DNA of 64,000 nt from Nocardia mikamii NBRC 108933 (GTDB taxonomy: Bacteria > Actinomycetota > Actinomycetes > Mycobacteriales > Mycobacteriaceae): the NCBI RefSeq assembly GCF_001613505.1, contig NZ_BDCM01000025.1, positions 62,001 through 126,000 on the forward strand, read 5' to 3'. This document shows positions 26,724 to 35,593 of this stretch, one piece after another. The position numbers were made by a program, and so were the translations under genes. The notes under the pieces were generated by a model, which was given only the letters and a program-made list of their open reading frames with translations, had not been told where the DNA came from and did not search any database. The stretch's first letter is position 1. Each line of letters begins with the position of its first letter.

Positions 26724-26948
26724 TCACACCGCGCGCTCCTGCGCTCCGGCCACCCGCAGCACCGCGGCGGCCACCTGATCCGGGCATTCGGCCGGCACGA
26801 TGTGCTCGGAGTCCGCGTCTTCGAACCGGCCGTTCACCCCATCGGCGAATCGGCGTTGGTATTCGCGGACGGTGTCGTGATGCCGAGCGTGCAACCGACT
26901 GGCCCGCAGCGCGGAGATGACCACGACCTCGCCGCGCGGCGAAGGCAT
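26724..26948 (-). pseudogene. C-terminal relic of an alpha/beta hydrolase
   Basis: The minus strand reads GEVVVISALRASRLHARH, then a C-terminal part with SEHIVPAECPDQVAAAVLRV before the stop at 26724. These are the last two strands and the catalytic-histidine loop of an alpha/beta hydrolase. The nucleophile elbow and the whole N-terminal two thirds are missing, and the longer frame upstream is the shadow of the opposite-strand gene. This is a remnant, not a working gene. Confidence 0.6.
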
Positions 26949-27087
26949 CGAATTCGCTTCGCGTGCCGGCGATACCCGCGCGGGTGAAACCCTCCCGCAG
27001 CATGGTCGCGGACTCGGTCGGCTATCGCCAAGGCACGCTGTGGCTTTCACCCGACGAACTGAACACGAACGTGCGAGGCTGAGCGAT

Positions 27088-27468
27088 ATGTCCGAACGTG
27101 CGGATGTCTCACCGAATCTCACCGAACAGGGCCGTGGCCCCGCCATCGCGCGATTCGCCACGGAACTGATCGCCTGGGTCGCGGCGCCGTGGGCGCTGGC
27201 GTCGTGGTCCGTGGCGGCGGCGGTGATCGCGGTGATCGTCCTGATCGGCGTGCCGTCGATCTTCGCGACCCGCGGTGACAAGAAGCAGGTGCTGGTCGCC
27301 GTTCCGGGCTGGGCCACCATCGCGATGATGCTGGTGCTGATCGCCGCGGCGGTGCTGGGCGCCTGGTTCGCCTGGCCGGCCTGGGTTGCCGTCCTCGTCA
27401 CCGTGCCGGCGGTCGCGACCGTCGGCACCGAGCTGCCGCGCTGGCGGTGGCTGGCCCGAGCTCCCTGA
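27088..27468 (+). CDS. YrdB/DUF2568-like four-helix membrane protein
   Basis: This 126-residue protein has a short hydrophilic start and then four hydrophobic segments (for example ELIAWVAAPWALASWS, AAVIAVIVLIGVPSIFATRGD, TIAMMLVLIAAAVLGAWFAW). The loop ATRGDK and spacing look like DUF2568. Function is not known. ATG 27088 is preferred over ATG 26917, since GAGG lies about 10 nt before it and the earlier part is unlike the family. Just before it the plus strand reads VGYRQGTLWLSPDEL, perhaps a fragment of an old regulator. Confidence 0.7.
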   Translation: MSERADVSPNLTEQGRGPAIARFATELIAWVAAPWALASWSVAAAVIAVIVLIGVPSIFATRGDKKQVLVAVPGWATIAMMLVLIAAAVLGAWFAWPAWVAVLVTVPAVATVGTELPRWRWLARAP

Positions 27469-27591
27469 GCCCGAATTCTCTCCCGATACGTTCTGTTTAC
27501 GCCCGTCGAGGCCGGGTATCTGCGATTTGTTATCGAAGTACGGCCGAACGCGGCAGCGCCTGGATAACAAAAGGCAAAGGGAGAGTTTCAC

Positions 27592-27747
27592 ATGATTATT
27601 CTGGGAGTCATCCTCCTCGTTCTCGGGTTCGTTTTCAGCATCCCGATCCTCTGGACCCTGGGCATCATCGCCGTCGTCATCGGCGCGATCCTCGCCCTGC
27701 TCGGAGCGTTCGGACGTCCGGTCGCCGGCCGCGCGCATTATTTCTAG
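27592..27747 (+). CDS. DUF6131-like small membrane protein
   Basis: This is a 51-residue protein that is almost wholly hydrophobic (MIILGVILLVLGFVFSIPIL, then WTLGIIAVVIGAILALLG) with a short polar end, GRPVAGRAHYF. The pattern matches the DUF6131 family, common in actinobacteria and of unknown role. AAAGGGAGAG lies before the ATG and a strong hairpin follows, so it is very likely a real gene. Confidence 0.85.
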   Translation: MIILGVILLVLGFVFSIPILWTLGIIAVVIGAILALLGAFGRPVAGRAHYF

Positions 27748-27770
27748 CGGTAGCGAATTCCTTTCTCCGG

Positions 27771-27806
27771 AGCGCGTACTTCCCCCGTGCGGGGGAAGTA
27801 CGCGCT
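27771..27806 (+). terminator. Perfect 16-bp hairpin terminator
   Basis: AGCGCGTACTTCCCCC and its exact complement flank a 4-base GTGC loop. It lies 24 bases after the small membrane protein stop. Confidence 0.85.
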
Positions 27807-27908
27807 TCGCTGTGCGTCCGCGCGGACCGCATCGCCTCGCACATCCGGGAACAAAACCCGGGTCGGGCATCCTTGGACGGTATACGCCGATCCCGAAGGA
27901 GACCCGTA

Positions 27909-28535
27909 GTGACCGAACTGCTTCCGCTCACCCCGGACGAGTTGCTGACCACCACGCGTGCGGTGCGCCGCCGCCTGGATCTGACCCGGCCGGTGCCGCT
28001 GGACGTGATTCGCGAAGCATTGCAGGTGGCGCTGCAGGCACCGTCGGGAGGCAATCGGCAGCATTGGCAGTGGATCGTGCTCACCGATCCGGCGATCAAG
28101 GCGCAGGTCGCCGAGCATTACCGGCGCTCACATCTGGCGTACCGGGAAGCCGGAGGCGAACCGGCCGACGAGAGCGCCGCCCGCATCGCCACGAGTTCGG
28201 ATTATCTGCGTGAGGTGATGGCCGAGGTTCCGGTACTGGTGATCGGGGCGATCAGCACCGGTGGCACCACCGCGCTGCCCGAGAACCAGGCCGGCCTGTG
28301 GGGGTCACTGCTCCCGGCGGCGTGGAGCCTGGCGCTGGCATTGCGCGCACGCGGCCTCGGAACCGCTTGGACGACACTGCATTTGCAGTACGAGCGCGAG
28401 GTGGCGGAGATTCTCGGCCTTCCCGACGACGTCCGCCAGGGCGTGCTACTCCCGGTCGCCTACACCAAGGGCACCGACTTCCGCCCCGGCCCACGTGTGG
28501 ATCTGGATTCGGTCCTGCACATCAACGGCTGGTGA
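27909..28535 (+). CDS. Nitroreductase-family FMN protein
   Basis: This 208-residue nitroreductase-fold protein has the FMN-binding start RAVRRRLDLTRPV, then APSGGNRQHWQWIV and GLGTAWTTLHLQYE. Such proteins use NAD(P)H to reduce nitro groups, quinones or flavins. The GTG at 27909 has AAGGAG 8 nt upstream. The longer frame reaching 27447 is an artefact covering the previous gene. It is monocistronic, separated by terminator and 100 bases. Confidence 0.88.
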   Translation: MTELLPLTPDELLTTTRAVRRRLDLTRPVPLDVIREALQVALQAPSGGNRQHWQWIVLTDPAIKAQVAEHYRRSHLAYREAGGEPADESAARIATSSDYLREVMAEVPVLVIGAISTGGTTALPENQAGLWGSLLPAAWSLALALRARGLGTAWTTLHLQYEREVAEILGLPDDVRQGVLLPVAYTKGTDFRPGPRVDLDSVLHINGW

Positions 28536-28690
28536 CGGCGGCCGGACTCTCGCCGGACGACGTTCGAAGCCACCGGGTTCCCGGACGATGTGACACAACC
28601 CATACGCCGAAGGTGCGGAAAATGTTGTGGCGCTTCGGGTTCGGGGTAGGCCGACCGGTAGTACCGACAGATCGCGGAAGGAGAGAGCTC

Positions 28691-28831
28691 GTGAACGTTT
28701 CGATCACCGCTTCCCACCGTCGCCGCCGGGCCACGACGAGCGAACCCGAGGACGCCCGGTCGGCCGTCCTCGTCCTGATGGTCTGGGCCGCATTGATCGT
28801 CGCGGCCGGCGTGCTGCTTGTCTCGCTCTAG
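28691..28831 (+). CDS. Very small single-helix membrane protein
   Basis: This 46-residue protein starts with a basic polar segment and ends in one membrane helix (AVLVLMVWAALIVAAGVLLV). The GTG start follows GGAAGGAGAG. No family is recognised. It is followed by another very small gene on the same strand. Confidence 0.65.
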   Translation: MNVSITASHRRRRATTSEPEDARSAVLVLMVWAALIVAAGVLLVSL

Positions 28832-28908
28832 CCGACGCGAACGGGAGCCGGCGTTTGCCGCCGGGCTGTCGAGGTAGTCCGCCACGAACCTGGAGAAAGG
28901 ACGGATTC

Positions 28909-29064
28909 ATGTCCCATCCGAATCATCCGCACGACGACGATACCGACGAACCGCGAGGTGGGCGGCCCGGGCCGGTGGACGAGGGCGACAACGGCGGGAT
29001 GGCGACCCGGGAGGTCGCCGACGATGTCGGCACCGAGGACAACGCCCAGGAACCACCCGACTGA
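28909..29064 (+). CDS. Small acidic disordered protein
   Basis: This 51-residue protein is rich in Asp, Glu, Gly and Pro (HPHDDDTDEPRGG) with no hydrophobic core. The ATG has GGAGAAAGGACGG upstream. It is like other small stress-associated or intrinsically disordered actinobacterial proteins. No function is known. Confidence 0.65.
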   Translation: MSHPNHPHDDDTDEPRGGRPGPVDEGDNGGMATREVADDVGTEDNAQEPPD

Positions 29065-29094
29065 TCCGCGCCCCGATCCGCGACGGCAGCTCGG

Positions 29095-29952
29095 TCAGAA
29101 ACGGTCGGCGACACCGGCCACCGAAACTCGCAAATGCTCGAGGAGCAGGGCGGCGACCCGGTCGGAGGCCTGTTCGGGCAACCAATGCGAGCCGCCGTCG
29201 AGGGCTTCGTAGCGATACGCGCCGGTGACGTAACGCCCGCACGCCTGCGCCGCGGACCGTGTGACGTAACGGTCCGCGGTGCCCCAGCAGAACAGCGTGG
29301 GGACGTCGACGGAGCCGACCGGGCGGCGTAGCGCGAACGGAAGTCCCCGGTACCAGTTGACCGGGCCGCGCATGTCCCGTCGACGCGCCGCCCGTGCCGC
29401 GTACCGGTTCGCGGAGTCCGGATCGAGCCCGGTGCGGAGCAGGGCCTGGCGCATCGCCCGGCCACCCTGTGCGGAGAGCACGAGTTCCGGTAACCACGGC
29501 AGCTGACAGGCGGCCATGTACCACGACCGCAGGGCTTGGCCGCTCGTGACCATGGCGCGCGCGAAGGCCATGGGATGCGGCACCGACAGGGCGGTCAGCG
29601 ACATCAGCCGCTCGGCAGCGACGGCCCGGGCGAGCGCGGCTCCCCAGTCGTGGCCGACCAGATGAAAGCGTTCGGCACCGGCCGCGTCGGCCAGGGCGTA
29701 CACGTCACCTGTCATGCGCGCCGTGGCATATGCCGACCGCGTGGCCGGGCGCGCACCCGGTGAGTAGCCCCGCAGATCCGGTGCCAGTACGCGATAGCCC
29801 GCCGCGGTGAGGGCTGTCGTGATCGCATCCCAGCAGTGGCGATCCTCCGGAAAACCGTGCAGCAGGATCACGGTTTCCGGCGTTCCGCTGCCGGAGGTCG
29901 GTGGCGTGTCGCTGACGTCGAAGACGAATCCGGCGTGCGTGAACGTGTCCAT
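29095..29952 (-). CDS. Alpha/beta hydrolase, epoxide-hydrolase/dehalogenase-like
   Basis: This is a 285-residue alpha/beta hydrolase. The oxyanion motif is LHGFPED near residue 33 and the nucleophile elbow GHDWGA near residue 100 has an aspartate, as in epoxide hydrolases and haloalkane dehalogenases. A catalytic histidine lies in DGGSHWLPEQ near residue 260. It would hydrolyse an epoxide, halide or similar. GGGGAAGG is upstream of the ATG. Confidence 0.85.
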   Translation of the reverse strand: MDTFTHAGFVFDVSDTPPTSGSGTPETVILLHGFPEDRHCWDAITTALTAAGYRVLAPDLRGYSPGARPATRSAYATARMTGDVYALADAAGAERFHLVGHDWGAALARAVAAERLMSLTALSVPHPMAFARAMVTSGQALRSWYMAACQLPWLPELVLSAQGGRAMRQALLRTGLDPDSANRYAARAARRRDMRGPVNWYRGLPFALRRPVGSVDVPTLFCWGTADRYVTRSAAQACGRYVTGAYRYEALDGGSHWLPEQASDRVAALLLEHLRVSVAGVADRF

Positions 29953-30164
29953 GTCCGTGCCTTCCCCTGACTGTGCGCGAACGACAACCGCGAGCGCGGC
30001 GCCGGTCGACGCGGTGCCGACAGTAACGGGCCGCAGGGGCCGCGCTCATCCACCCGCGGACGGATTCCCCGACCGACCGGAGGACGAGGTCGGCGGGATC
30101 GTCGCCTGCGTCGTGTGGACGATCCTGAATGCGCCGATGTCGTGTGACGACGCTCGATGCGCAG

Positions 30165-30854
30165 TCACGTCGCTTGTCGCCGACGTGCTTGCGCTCTCTC
30201 CCCCGCGTCGTCCTCGCCCCGGTTTTCGTCGTCGTGCTCGTCGCCGGATTCGTCCTCGTCGGTGCCCGGGAAGAAGTGCCGCACGATGCGGTCGACGAGG
30301 AAGCCGAGGACGATCGCGCAGGCGATGCCGATCACTGCGGCCAACAGTGGCTGATCGCGCAGCCAGCGCCCGAACGCACTGGCGATCGCCACCGAGTACG
30401 CCGCCCAGCTGATGCCTCCGATAACCGTCAGCGGTACGAATTTCCGGCGCGGATATTCGGTCGCCCCGGCGGTCATGTTGACCGCGATGCGACCGACCGG
30501 GATGTAGCGGCCGGTGATGATCAGCAGGGCCGCGCGTTTGTCGAGCATTCCGCGCGCCCAGTCGAATGCCCGCCGGATCTTCGGCTTGCGCATCCACGCG
30601 AATCGATCCGTGCCGATCGCGCGGCCGATCGTATAGGCCAGGTTGTCGCCGATGATCGCGCCGATCGCGGCGGCGACGAGCAGCAGCCAGACCGAGGGAT
30701 TCCCGGTCGAACTGCCGATGGCGGCGAGTGCGGCGATCACCGATTCACTGGGGACCGGCGGGAAGAAGGCGTCGATGACGCAGACGCCCAGCAGCGCGAA
30801 GTACACCCACGGCGACCCGGCCGCGCCGGTGACGAGATCCTGCAGTTGGTTCAT
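30165..30854 (-). CDS. DedA-family membrane protein
   Basis: This 229-residue protein has the DedA signatures: FFPPVPSES after the first helix, DNLAYTIGR, and the basic re-entrant stretch GRYIPVGRIAVNMTAGATEY. The family moves lipids such as undecaprenyl phosphate and supports envelope and pH homeostasis. The C-terminus is a highly charged tail rich in Glu/Asp/Arg. The ATG at 30854 has GGAAGGG upstream. The open frame upstream reaches 31154 because the hydrolase relic is fused to it in frame. Confidence 0.88.
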   Translation of the reverse strand: MNQLQDLVTGAAGSPWVYFALLGVCVIDAFFPPVPSESVIAALAAIGSSTGNPSVWLLLVAAAIGAIIGDNLAYTIGRAIGTDRFAWMRKPKIRRAFDWARGMLDKRAALLIITGRYIPVGRIAVNMTAGATEYPRRKFVPLTVIGGISWAAYSVAIASAFGRWLRDQPLLAAVIGIACAIVLGFLVDRIVRHFFPGTDEDESGDEHDDENRGEDDAGERAQARRRQAT

Positions 30855-31209
30855 GCCATCGACACCCTTCCTGGTCTGCTGGCGAGTGCCCAGGATCTCG
30901 CCGGTCACACGGCGGTGCTCGGGTTCGTGCGGCAGATCGTGTCCGGCATCGGGGATTTCGACCGTCCGGCAAGCGCGGGCGCCGCTCGTCCAGCGGCGCG
31001 CGCCGGTCGATACCGCGCAGTACCAGGGTAGGCACCTGCGGCGTCGAGAAGTCTTGTGCGGGAGCCTGTTCCGGAGCGCCGAGCAGAACCACTCCGGAAA
31101 TGTGTCCGAGGACCGCCGCATCGGAGGCCATCGCCACCACCGCGGTGCCCGCACCGAAGGAACGGCAGAACAGGACGAGCGGCAGGTGCGGGTCTGCGGC
31201 GTGGGCGAG
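30855..31209 (-). pseudogene. Frameshifted relic of an alpha/beta hydrolase
   Basis: The minus strand reads HLPLVLFCRSFGAGTAVVA with nucleophile elbow CRSFGAG, then GVVLLGAPEQ and QVPTLVLRGIDRRA, and in a second frame TVEIPDAGHDLPHEPEH. These are consecutive parts of one hydrolase separated by a frame change around 30960. The N-terminal half is missing and a stop lies directly before the first part, next to the iron box. The second part runs in frame into dedA without a stop. Confidence 0.6.
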
Positions 31210-31228
31210 TCAGGTTAGGCTAACCAAT
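31210..31228 (+). promoter_or_regulatory. IdeR/DtxR-like iron box
   Basis: The sequence holds AGGTTAGGCTAACC, which equals positions 3-16 of the known IdeR/DtxR consensus TTAGGTTAGGCTAACCTAA. The flanks diverge. It lies directly before the GTG at 31229 of the hydrolase gene, so the iron-loaded repressor would be expected to cover the transcription start. Confidence 0.85.
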
Positions 31229-32188
31229 GTGATTGGGAGCACGCAGGGGACTCGGGCGGGACGATTCGCGCGGCAACGAGCCGATCCCGCCGCACCGCAC
31301 AGCCAGGGCACGGCGAGCACGGCGCCCACCCGCGACGGACGCCGGCTGTACTACATGCACCGGCCCGGGCGAGACGACCATCGTTCGGCCCTGGTCGTTT
31401 TCGAGAGCGGACTCGCCTGCACCCGCTCCTACTGGGCGGCGGTGCAGCGCGAATTCGACGACTACGCGGCGACCGTGGTCTACGACCGCAGCGGTCTGGG
31501 CCGCAGCGCCCCCGACAGCGCACCGCGCGAACTCCGGCGCCTGGCCGACGACCTCGTCGATCTGCTCGATCACCTCACCGAACGCTTCGCCGCACCGCGC
31601 CTCGTGCTGGTCGGCCACAGCTGGGGCGGTCCGATCGTGCGGGTCGCCGCCGCGGACCGGCCCGGCCGGATCGCGGGCACGGTCCTGGTCGACCCCACCG
31701 ACGAATTCTGCGACCACCTGTTCACCGCGTCGTCGCGGCGAGCGGCCCGAACCGGACAGCGGCTCAGCGCCGCGCTCGCACGGATCGGCGCACTGCGACT
31801 GGCCTACCGCGACACCCTCACCGCGCTACCCGCCGATGCCCGCGCCGACTTCCGCGCCGAAGGCTTCACATCGGCGGCGATGCGAACCCGCGCCGCCGAA
31901 CTCGCCAGCCACACAGCGGATCTCGAACAATTGCGCGACGCCGGTCCCGACCGCCCTGATGTCGCGGTCACGATCGTGTCCGCCGACTCCCCCTCCGTCG
32001 GCATCTCGGCGCGCTCCCGTGCCGCGATCAACGCCGCACACCAGCGGCGCGCGGCACGGCCGCACGGCCGACATGTCGTCGCCGAGCACTGTGGGCATAT
32101 GGTGCCGACCCAGCGGCCCGGGCTCGTCGCCGCCGAAATAGTCCGGATCATCGACGAATACGCACCGCGGGGTCGAACTACCGGGTGA
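31229..32188 (+). CDS. Alpha/beta hydrolase under an iron box
   Basis: This protein has about 319 residues. The alpha/beta-hydrolase core has FESGLACTRSYW near residue 60, the nucleophile elbow GHSWGGP near residue 130, an acid in VLVDPTDE and a histidine in AEHCGHMVPT near residue 290. The start is uncertain: GTG 31229 is the first in-frame codon and sits just after the iron box, while homology begins around 31340. Its regulation points to an iron-starvation role such as siderophore-ester hydrolysis, but sequence alone does not show the substrate. Confidence 0.8.
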   Translation: MIGSTQGTRAGRFARQRADPAAPHSQGTASTAPTRDGRRLYYMHRPGRDDHRSALVVFESGLACTRSYWAAVQREFDDYAATVVYDRSGLGRSAPDSAPRELRRLADDLVDLLDHLTERFAAPRLVLVGHSWGGPIVRVAAADRPGRIAGTVLVDPTDEFCDHLFTASSRRAARTGQRLSAALARIGALRLAYRDTLTALPADARADFRAEGFTSAAMRTRAAELASHTADLEQLRDAGPDRPDVAVTIVSADSPSVGISARSRAAINAAHQRRAARPHGRHVVAEHCGHMVPTQRPGLVAAEIVRIIDEYAPRGRTTG

Positions 32189-32273
32189 CTTCCGGCAGCG
32201 GCGGGGTATGCGCGAATCAGGACGGATCCGCCACGACAACCGGGCACCGCGGGCCCGGTCGGAGGAGATGCCG

Positions 32274-33044
32274 ATGGTTTCACACAGTGCCGCCGAAGCG
32301 TTGCCGGAATGGGAGGCCTTCGCCCGCGCCGTGCAGGCGCGCCGGCCCGACGCGGGCACCTGGTGCGAGGGCTGGACCGTCCGCGATGTCCTGATCCACA
32401 ACACCGGTAACGCGGCCGAACTCGCGCGGGTGCTCGCCGCCCACGCGGCGGGCAGCCCCGTGCCGACCCGCGGTTTCGAGGAGCGGGAGGCGCCCTACCG
32501 CGCGATGCCGGACGCCGAGTTGTGGGCGGCGTTCGTGGACCGGTGCGAACAACTCGTCGAGACCGCCGAGGTGATCGACACGCTGTCTCCGCTGGAGGCG
32601 ATCGGCTGGACCGGGCGAACCGTCGCCCCGGACTTCTTCCTCGAACACATGCGTCAGGAGATGGTGCTGCACCGCTGGGATATGACCGGCGACGACGCGA
32701 CGGCGATCGATATGCTCATGCAGCCGTGGATAACTCGTCACAGCGTGCGCGATGTGGGTCCGCCCTTGCTCGCGCGCGGCAGCAGAGATATCGATTTCGG
32801 CCCCGAGGGCCGCATCGAGGGCAGATTGCGGGCGCCGGGCACCGACGACGTCCTGGTCGTCGCCGAGCCGGACGGCAACTCCATCGAATTGGTGCCGCCG
32901 CGCGGACGGGCGACCGTGGAAAGCGATCCGGCCGTGCGCGCGCTGTTCCTGTGGGGTCGACGACCGGCCGACCCGACGCGCTGGCACAGTACCGCCGGCC
33001 CCGAGGAACTGGGCCGGCTCCGCGCGCTGCTCGGCGGGTATTGA
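32274..33044 (+). CDS. Mycothiol-dependent maleylpyruvate isomerase/DinB-like protein
   Basis: This 256-residue protein has the TIGR03083-type domain: DVLIHNTGNAAE near residue 40 and FLEHMRQEMVLHRWDM near residue 125, containing the metal histidines, and a C-terminal MDMPI-like domain. Family members use mycothiol in isomerisation or detoxification. GGAGG lies 8 bases before ATG 32274, favouring it over ATG 32268. Confidence 0.85.
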   Translation: MVSHSAAEALPEWEAFARAVQARRPDAGTWCEGWTVRDVLIHNTGNAAELARVLAAHAAGSPVPTRGFEEREAPYRAMPDAELWAAFVDRCEQLVETAEVIDTLSPLEAIGWTGRTVAPDFFLEHMRQEMVLHRWDMTGDDATAIDMLMQPWITRHSVRDVGPPLLARGSRDIDFGPEGRIEGRLRAPGTDDVLVVAEPDGNSIELVPPRGRATVESDPAVRALFLWGRRPADPTRWHSTAGPEELGRLRALLGGY

Positions 33045-33109
33045 GCCCAGGCCCACCGTTCGGTGTGCCGCCGGGGATTGCGGGCCGTGCGGGCGGGTAG
33101 TCCGCGGAG

Positions 33110-34216
33110 ATGGGTGCCGCAACCGATGTCGCCGTGATCGGAGCAGGAATCGTCGGCCTGGCCACCGCGCACGCACTGCGCCGGGCCGGGCTGTCGGTCA
33201 CCGTGTACGAGTCGGGCCGGCCCGGCGGCGGCCAGTCGGCCGGTCATTCCCGCATCTTCCGCCACGCGCACACCGATCCCCGGCTGGTCGAGATGGCGGT
33301 GGCCGCGCGGCGCGTCTGGCGCGACTGGGAAGGCGAATTCGGCACCGAACTGATCTCGCGGGACGGGGCGGTCGCGCTCGGGGCCGGCGTGGCGGACAAG
33401 CTGGAGATCCTGCGGCGAACGCCCGGAATCGACGCCCGCGGTATCGACGCCGAGGAACTGGCGACCCGGCTGCCGCCGCTGGCCGACTACGACGGACCGG
33501 CCATGCTGGACGCGACCGGGGGCTCCATCCGCACGGTCGCCGCGATCGACGCGCTCACCGAGCGGTTGCGTAATTCGGTGGTCACCGACCACGTCCTCAC
33601 CCTGCGACACACCACGGCCGAAACCGTCGAATTACGCACCGGCACAACCTGTTCGGACTTCGGCGGCGTCGTCGTCTGCGCGGGCCGCGGCACCGCGCCG
33701 CTGGCCCGGACACTCGGCCTCGCCCTGCCGGTGCAGGTGTCCGCACATGTCCGGGTGACCTTCCGCCCGCGATCGGCGCCGCCCGCCACACTGGCCACAC
33801 TGCAGGACAGCAGCGGCGACTTCGGCGAAACCGGAATCTATGCCGCCGCGTTCCCCGGCAACACTCATTACGCGCTCGGACTCAGCGATTCCGTGCCCAG
33901 CAACGACGGCGGCGCGGTCGATCCCACGGCGCTGGCCGGGCTGGCCGAGCGCGCCACCCGCTACGTCCAGCGCGCACTTCCCGGACTCGCACCCGAACCG
34001 GAAGGCTACGTGCACTGCTGGGTGACCCGGCTACCGTGGGGTGAGGACGGGCTGGCCGCCTGGCAGGACGGCGGCGCCGCCTTCCTCGCCGGGCACAATC
34101 TGTTCAAACTGGCTCCGGTCCTGGGCGCCACGCTCGCCGACAGCATCACCACCGGACAACCCGCCGCCACCCTGGACCCGTCGCGGCGGCTCGGCGATCC
34201 CGCCGCCGACCGGTAG
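33110..34216 (+). CDS. FAD-dependent oxidoreductase, DAO/sarcosine-oxidase-like
   Basis: This is a 368-residue flavoprotein. The dinucleotide-binding motif VIGAGIVGLATAHALRRAG opens it, and AGHSRIFRHAH near residue 45 is typical of monomeric sarcosine oxidases and N-methyl-amino-acid oxidases. LAGHNLFKLAP near the end is the second FAD region. It probably oxidises an N-methyl or secondary amine. The start has only a short GGAG directly before ATG, so a later start is possible. Confidence 0.85.
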   Translation: MGAATDVAVIGAGIVGLATAHALRRAGLSVTVYESGRPGGGQSAGHSRIFRHAHTDPRLVEMAVAARRVWRDWEGEFGTELISRDGAVALGAGVADKLEILRRTPGIDARGIDAEELATRLPPLADYDGPAMLDATGGSIRTVAAIDALTERLRNSVVTDHVLTLRHTTAETVELRTGTTCSDFGGVVVCAGRGTAPLARTLGLALPVQVSAHVRVTFRPRSAPPATLATLQDSSGDFGETGIYAAAFPGNTHYALGLSDSVPSNDGGAVDPTALAGLAERATRYVQRALPGLAPEPEGYVHCWVTRLPWGEDGLAAWQDGGAAFLAGHNLFKLAPVLGATLADSITTGQPAATLDPSRRLGDPAADR

Positions 34217-34324
34217 TACGTCGCCCGGCACTACAGTCGAAAGTACTTAAGCGCGACAGATTCCCCGTCGCCCGGAACTCCATAACTTTGTGGTCGGAAC
34301 GTCACCACCACGAAGGAGAATCCC

Positions 34325-34693
34325 GTGAGCGACATCAACGACCTGGTCGAACGCTACCTCGCCGTCTGGAACGAGACCGATCCCGCCGCCCGCGCCGCGC
34401 AGATCGCCGACCTGCTCACCGACGACGCCGAATACACCGATCCGCTGGTGTCGGTGCGCGGCCACGCCGGACTCGACGCCGCCGTCGCCGCGGTCCAGCA
34501 GCAGTTCGCCGGACTGGAATTCACTCTCGGCGGCCCGATCGACAGCCACCACGGCATCGCCCGCTTCACCTGGCATCTGGGGCGGCCGGGCGAGGAGCCG
34601 CTGGTGATCGGCTTCGACGTCGCCGCGCTCGGCGACGACGGCCGCATCCGCCAGATCCTCGGCTTCCTCGACAAGGTGCCCACCGGCGCCTGA
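34325..34693 (+). CDS. SnoaL/NTF2-fold protein
   Basis: This 122-residue protein has the NTF2-like fold: YLAVWNETD, a DDAEYTDPL strand and the end FDVAALGDDGRIRQILGF. Such proteins are small cyclases, isomerases or ligand-binding proteins. GTG start with AAGGAG. It heads a group with the alpha/beta hydrolase (gap 42 bases) and the MFS gene (gap 42 bases). Confidence 0.82.
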   Translation: MSDINDLVERYLAVWNETDPAARAAQIADLLTDDAEYTDPLVSVRGHAGLDAAVAAVQQQFAGLEFTLGGPIDSHHGIARFTWHLGRPGEEPLVIGFDVAALGDDGRIRQILGFLDKVPTGA

Positions 34694-34735
34694 TCCCGCT
34701 CCCGACACCGACACTCACTCCGCAAAGGATCGATC

Positions 34736-35551
34736 ATGTACTTCACCACCACCGACGGAACCACCCTCGCCTACGAGGATTACGGCACCGGCGAGCCGAT
34801 CGTCTTCGTCGCCGGCGCCATGCTCAACACCGAGATGTGGGAATACCAGATTCCGTACTTCACCGAGCGCGGCTACCGCTGCATCGCCCTGGACCGTCGC
34901 GGCCACGGCCGCTCGGACCGCCCGTCCACCGGCTACGACATCGACACCACCGCCGACGATCTGGGCGCCCTGCTCGATCATCTCGACCTGCGCGGCGCCA
35001 CCCTGGTCGGCCACTCCACCGGCGGCGCTGAGATCGCCCGGTATCTGGCCCGCCACGGTGAAAGCCGCGTCGCCCGAGTGGTTTTCCTCGCGGCGATCCT
35101 GCCCTTCATGAAGGCCACCGACGACAACCCCGGCGGCATCCCGGAAGCCATGCTGGACGCGCTGGTCGCCAGCATTCGCACCGACCGCGGCCGGTGGCTG
35201 GCCCGCCAGTCGCAGATCTACTTCAACAGCCACCTGAATCCCGACGTGTCGCCCGAACATATCGACATCACCTACCGTCAGTGCCTGTCGACCGCGCCGT
35301 GGGCGACGCTGCACATGCAGCAGGCGGTCTTCCACTGCGACAACCGGGAAGCGTTGCGCGCCATCACGGTTCCCACGCTCATCGTGCACGGCGCCCTGGA
35401 CTTCTCCGCGCCCGCCGAGGTCACCGGCCGGCGCACCGCGGAGCTGATGCCGGAGGCCGTCTACAAGGAGTACCCGACCGCCGGTCACGGTCTCTACACC
35501 TCACATGCCGCCGAGTTCAACAACGATCTCCTGGAATTCGTCAAGGGTTGA
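34736..35551 (+). CDS. Alpha/beta hydrolase, non-heme haloperoxidase-like
   Basis: This 271-residue protein is close in layout to cofactor-free chloroperoxidases/esterases: HG-motif region RRGHGRSDRPS, the nucleophile elbow GHSTGGAE near residue 96, an aspartate in VHGALDFSAP and a histidine in AGHGLY. It would act as an esterase or peracid former. AAAGGAT precedes the ATG. It lies between the SnoaL gene and an MFS exporter. Confidence 0.87.
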   Translation: MYFTTTDGTTLAYEDYGTGEPIVFVAGAMLNTEMWEYQIPYFTERGYRCIALDRRGHGRSDRPSTGYDIDTTADDLGALLDHLDLRGATLVGHSTGGAEIARYLARHGESRVARVVFLAAILPFMKATDDNPGGIPEAMLDALVASIRTDRGRWLARQSQIYFNSHLNPDVSPEHIDITYRQCLSTAPWATLHMQQAVFHCDNREALRAITVPTLIVHGALDFSAPAEVTGRRTAELMPEAVYKEYPTAGHGLYTSHAAEFNNDLLEFVKG

Positions 35552-35593
35552 GCGAAACCCTCTGTCCCGCAGCACGATCCCCGAGGAACACCC

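Noticed and set aside
26724..27428. 234-codon minus-strand frame opposite the DUF2568-like gene
   Set aside because: Only its last 75 codons look protein-like (hydrolase relic); the Thr/Ala-rich rest is the shadow of the membrane protein.
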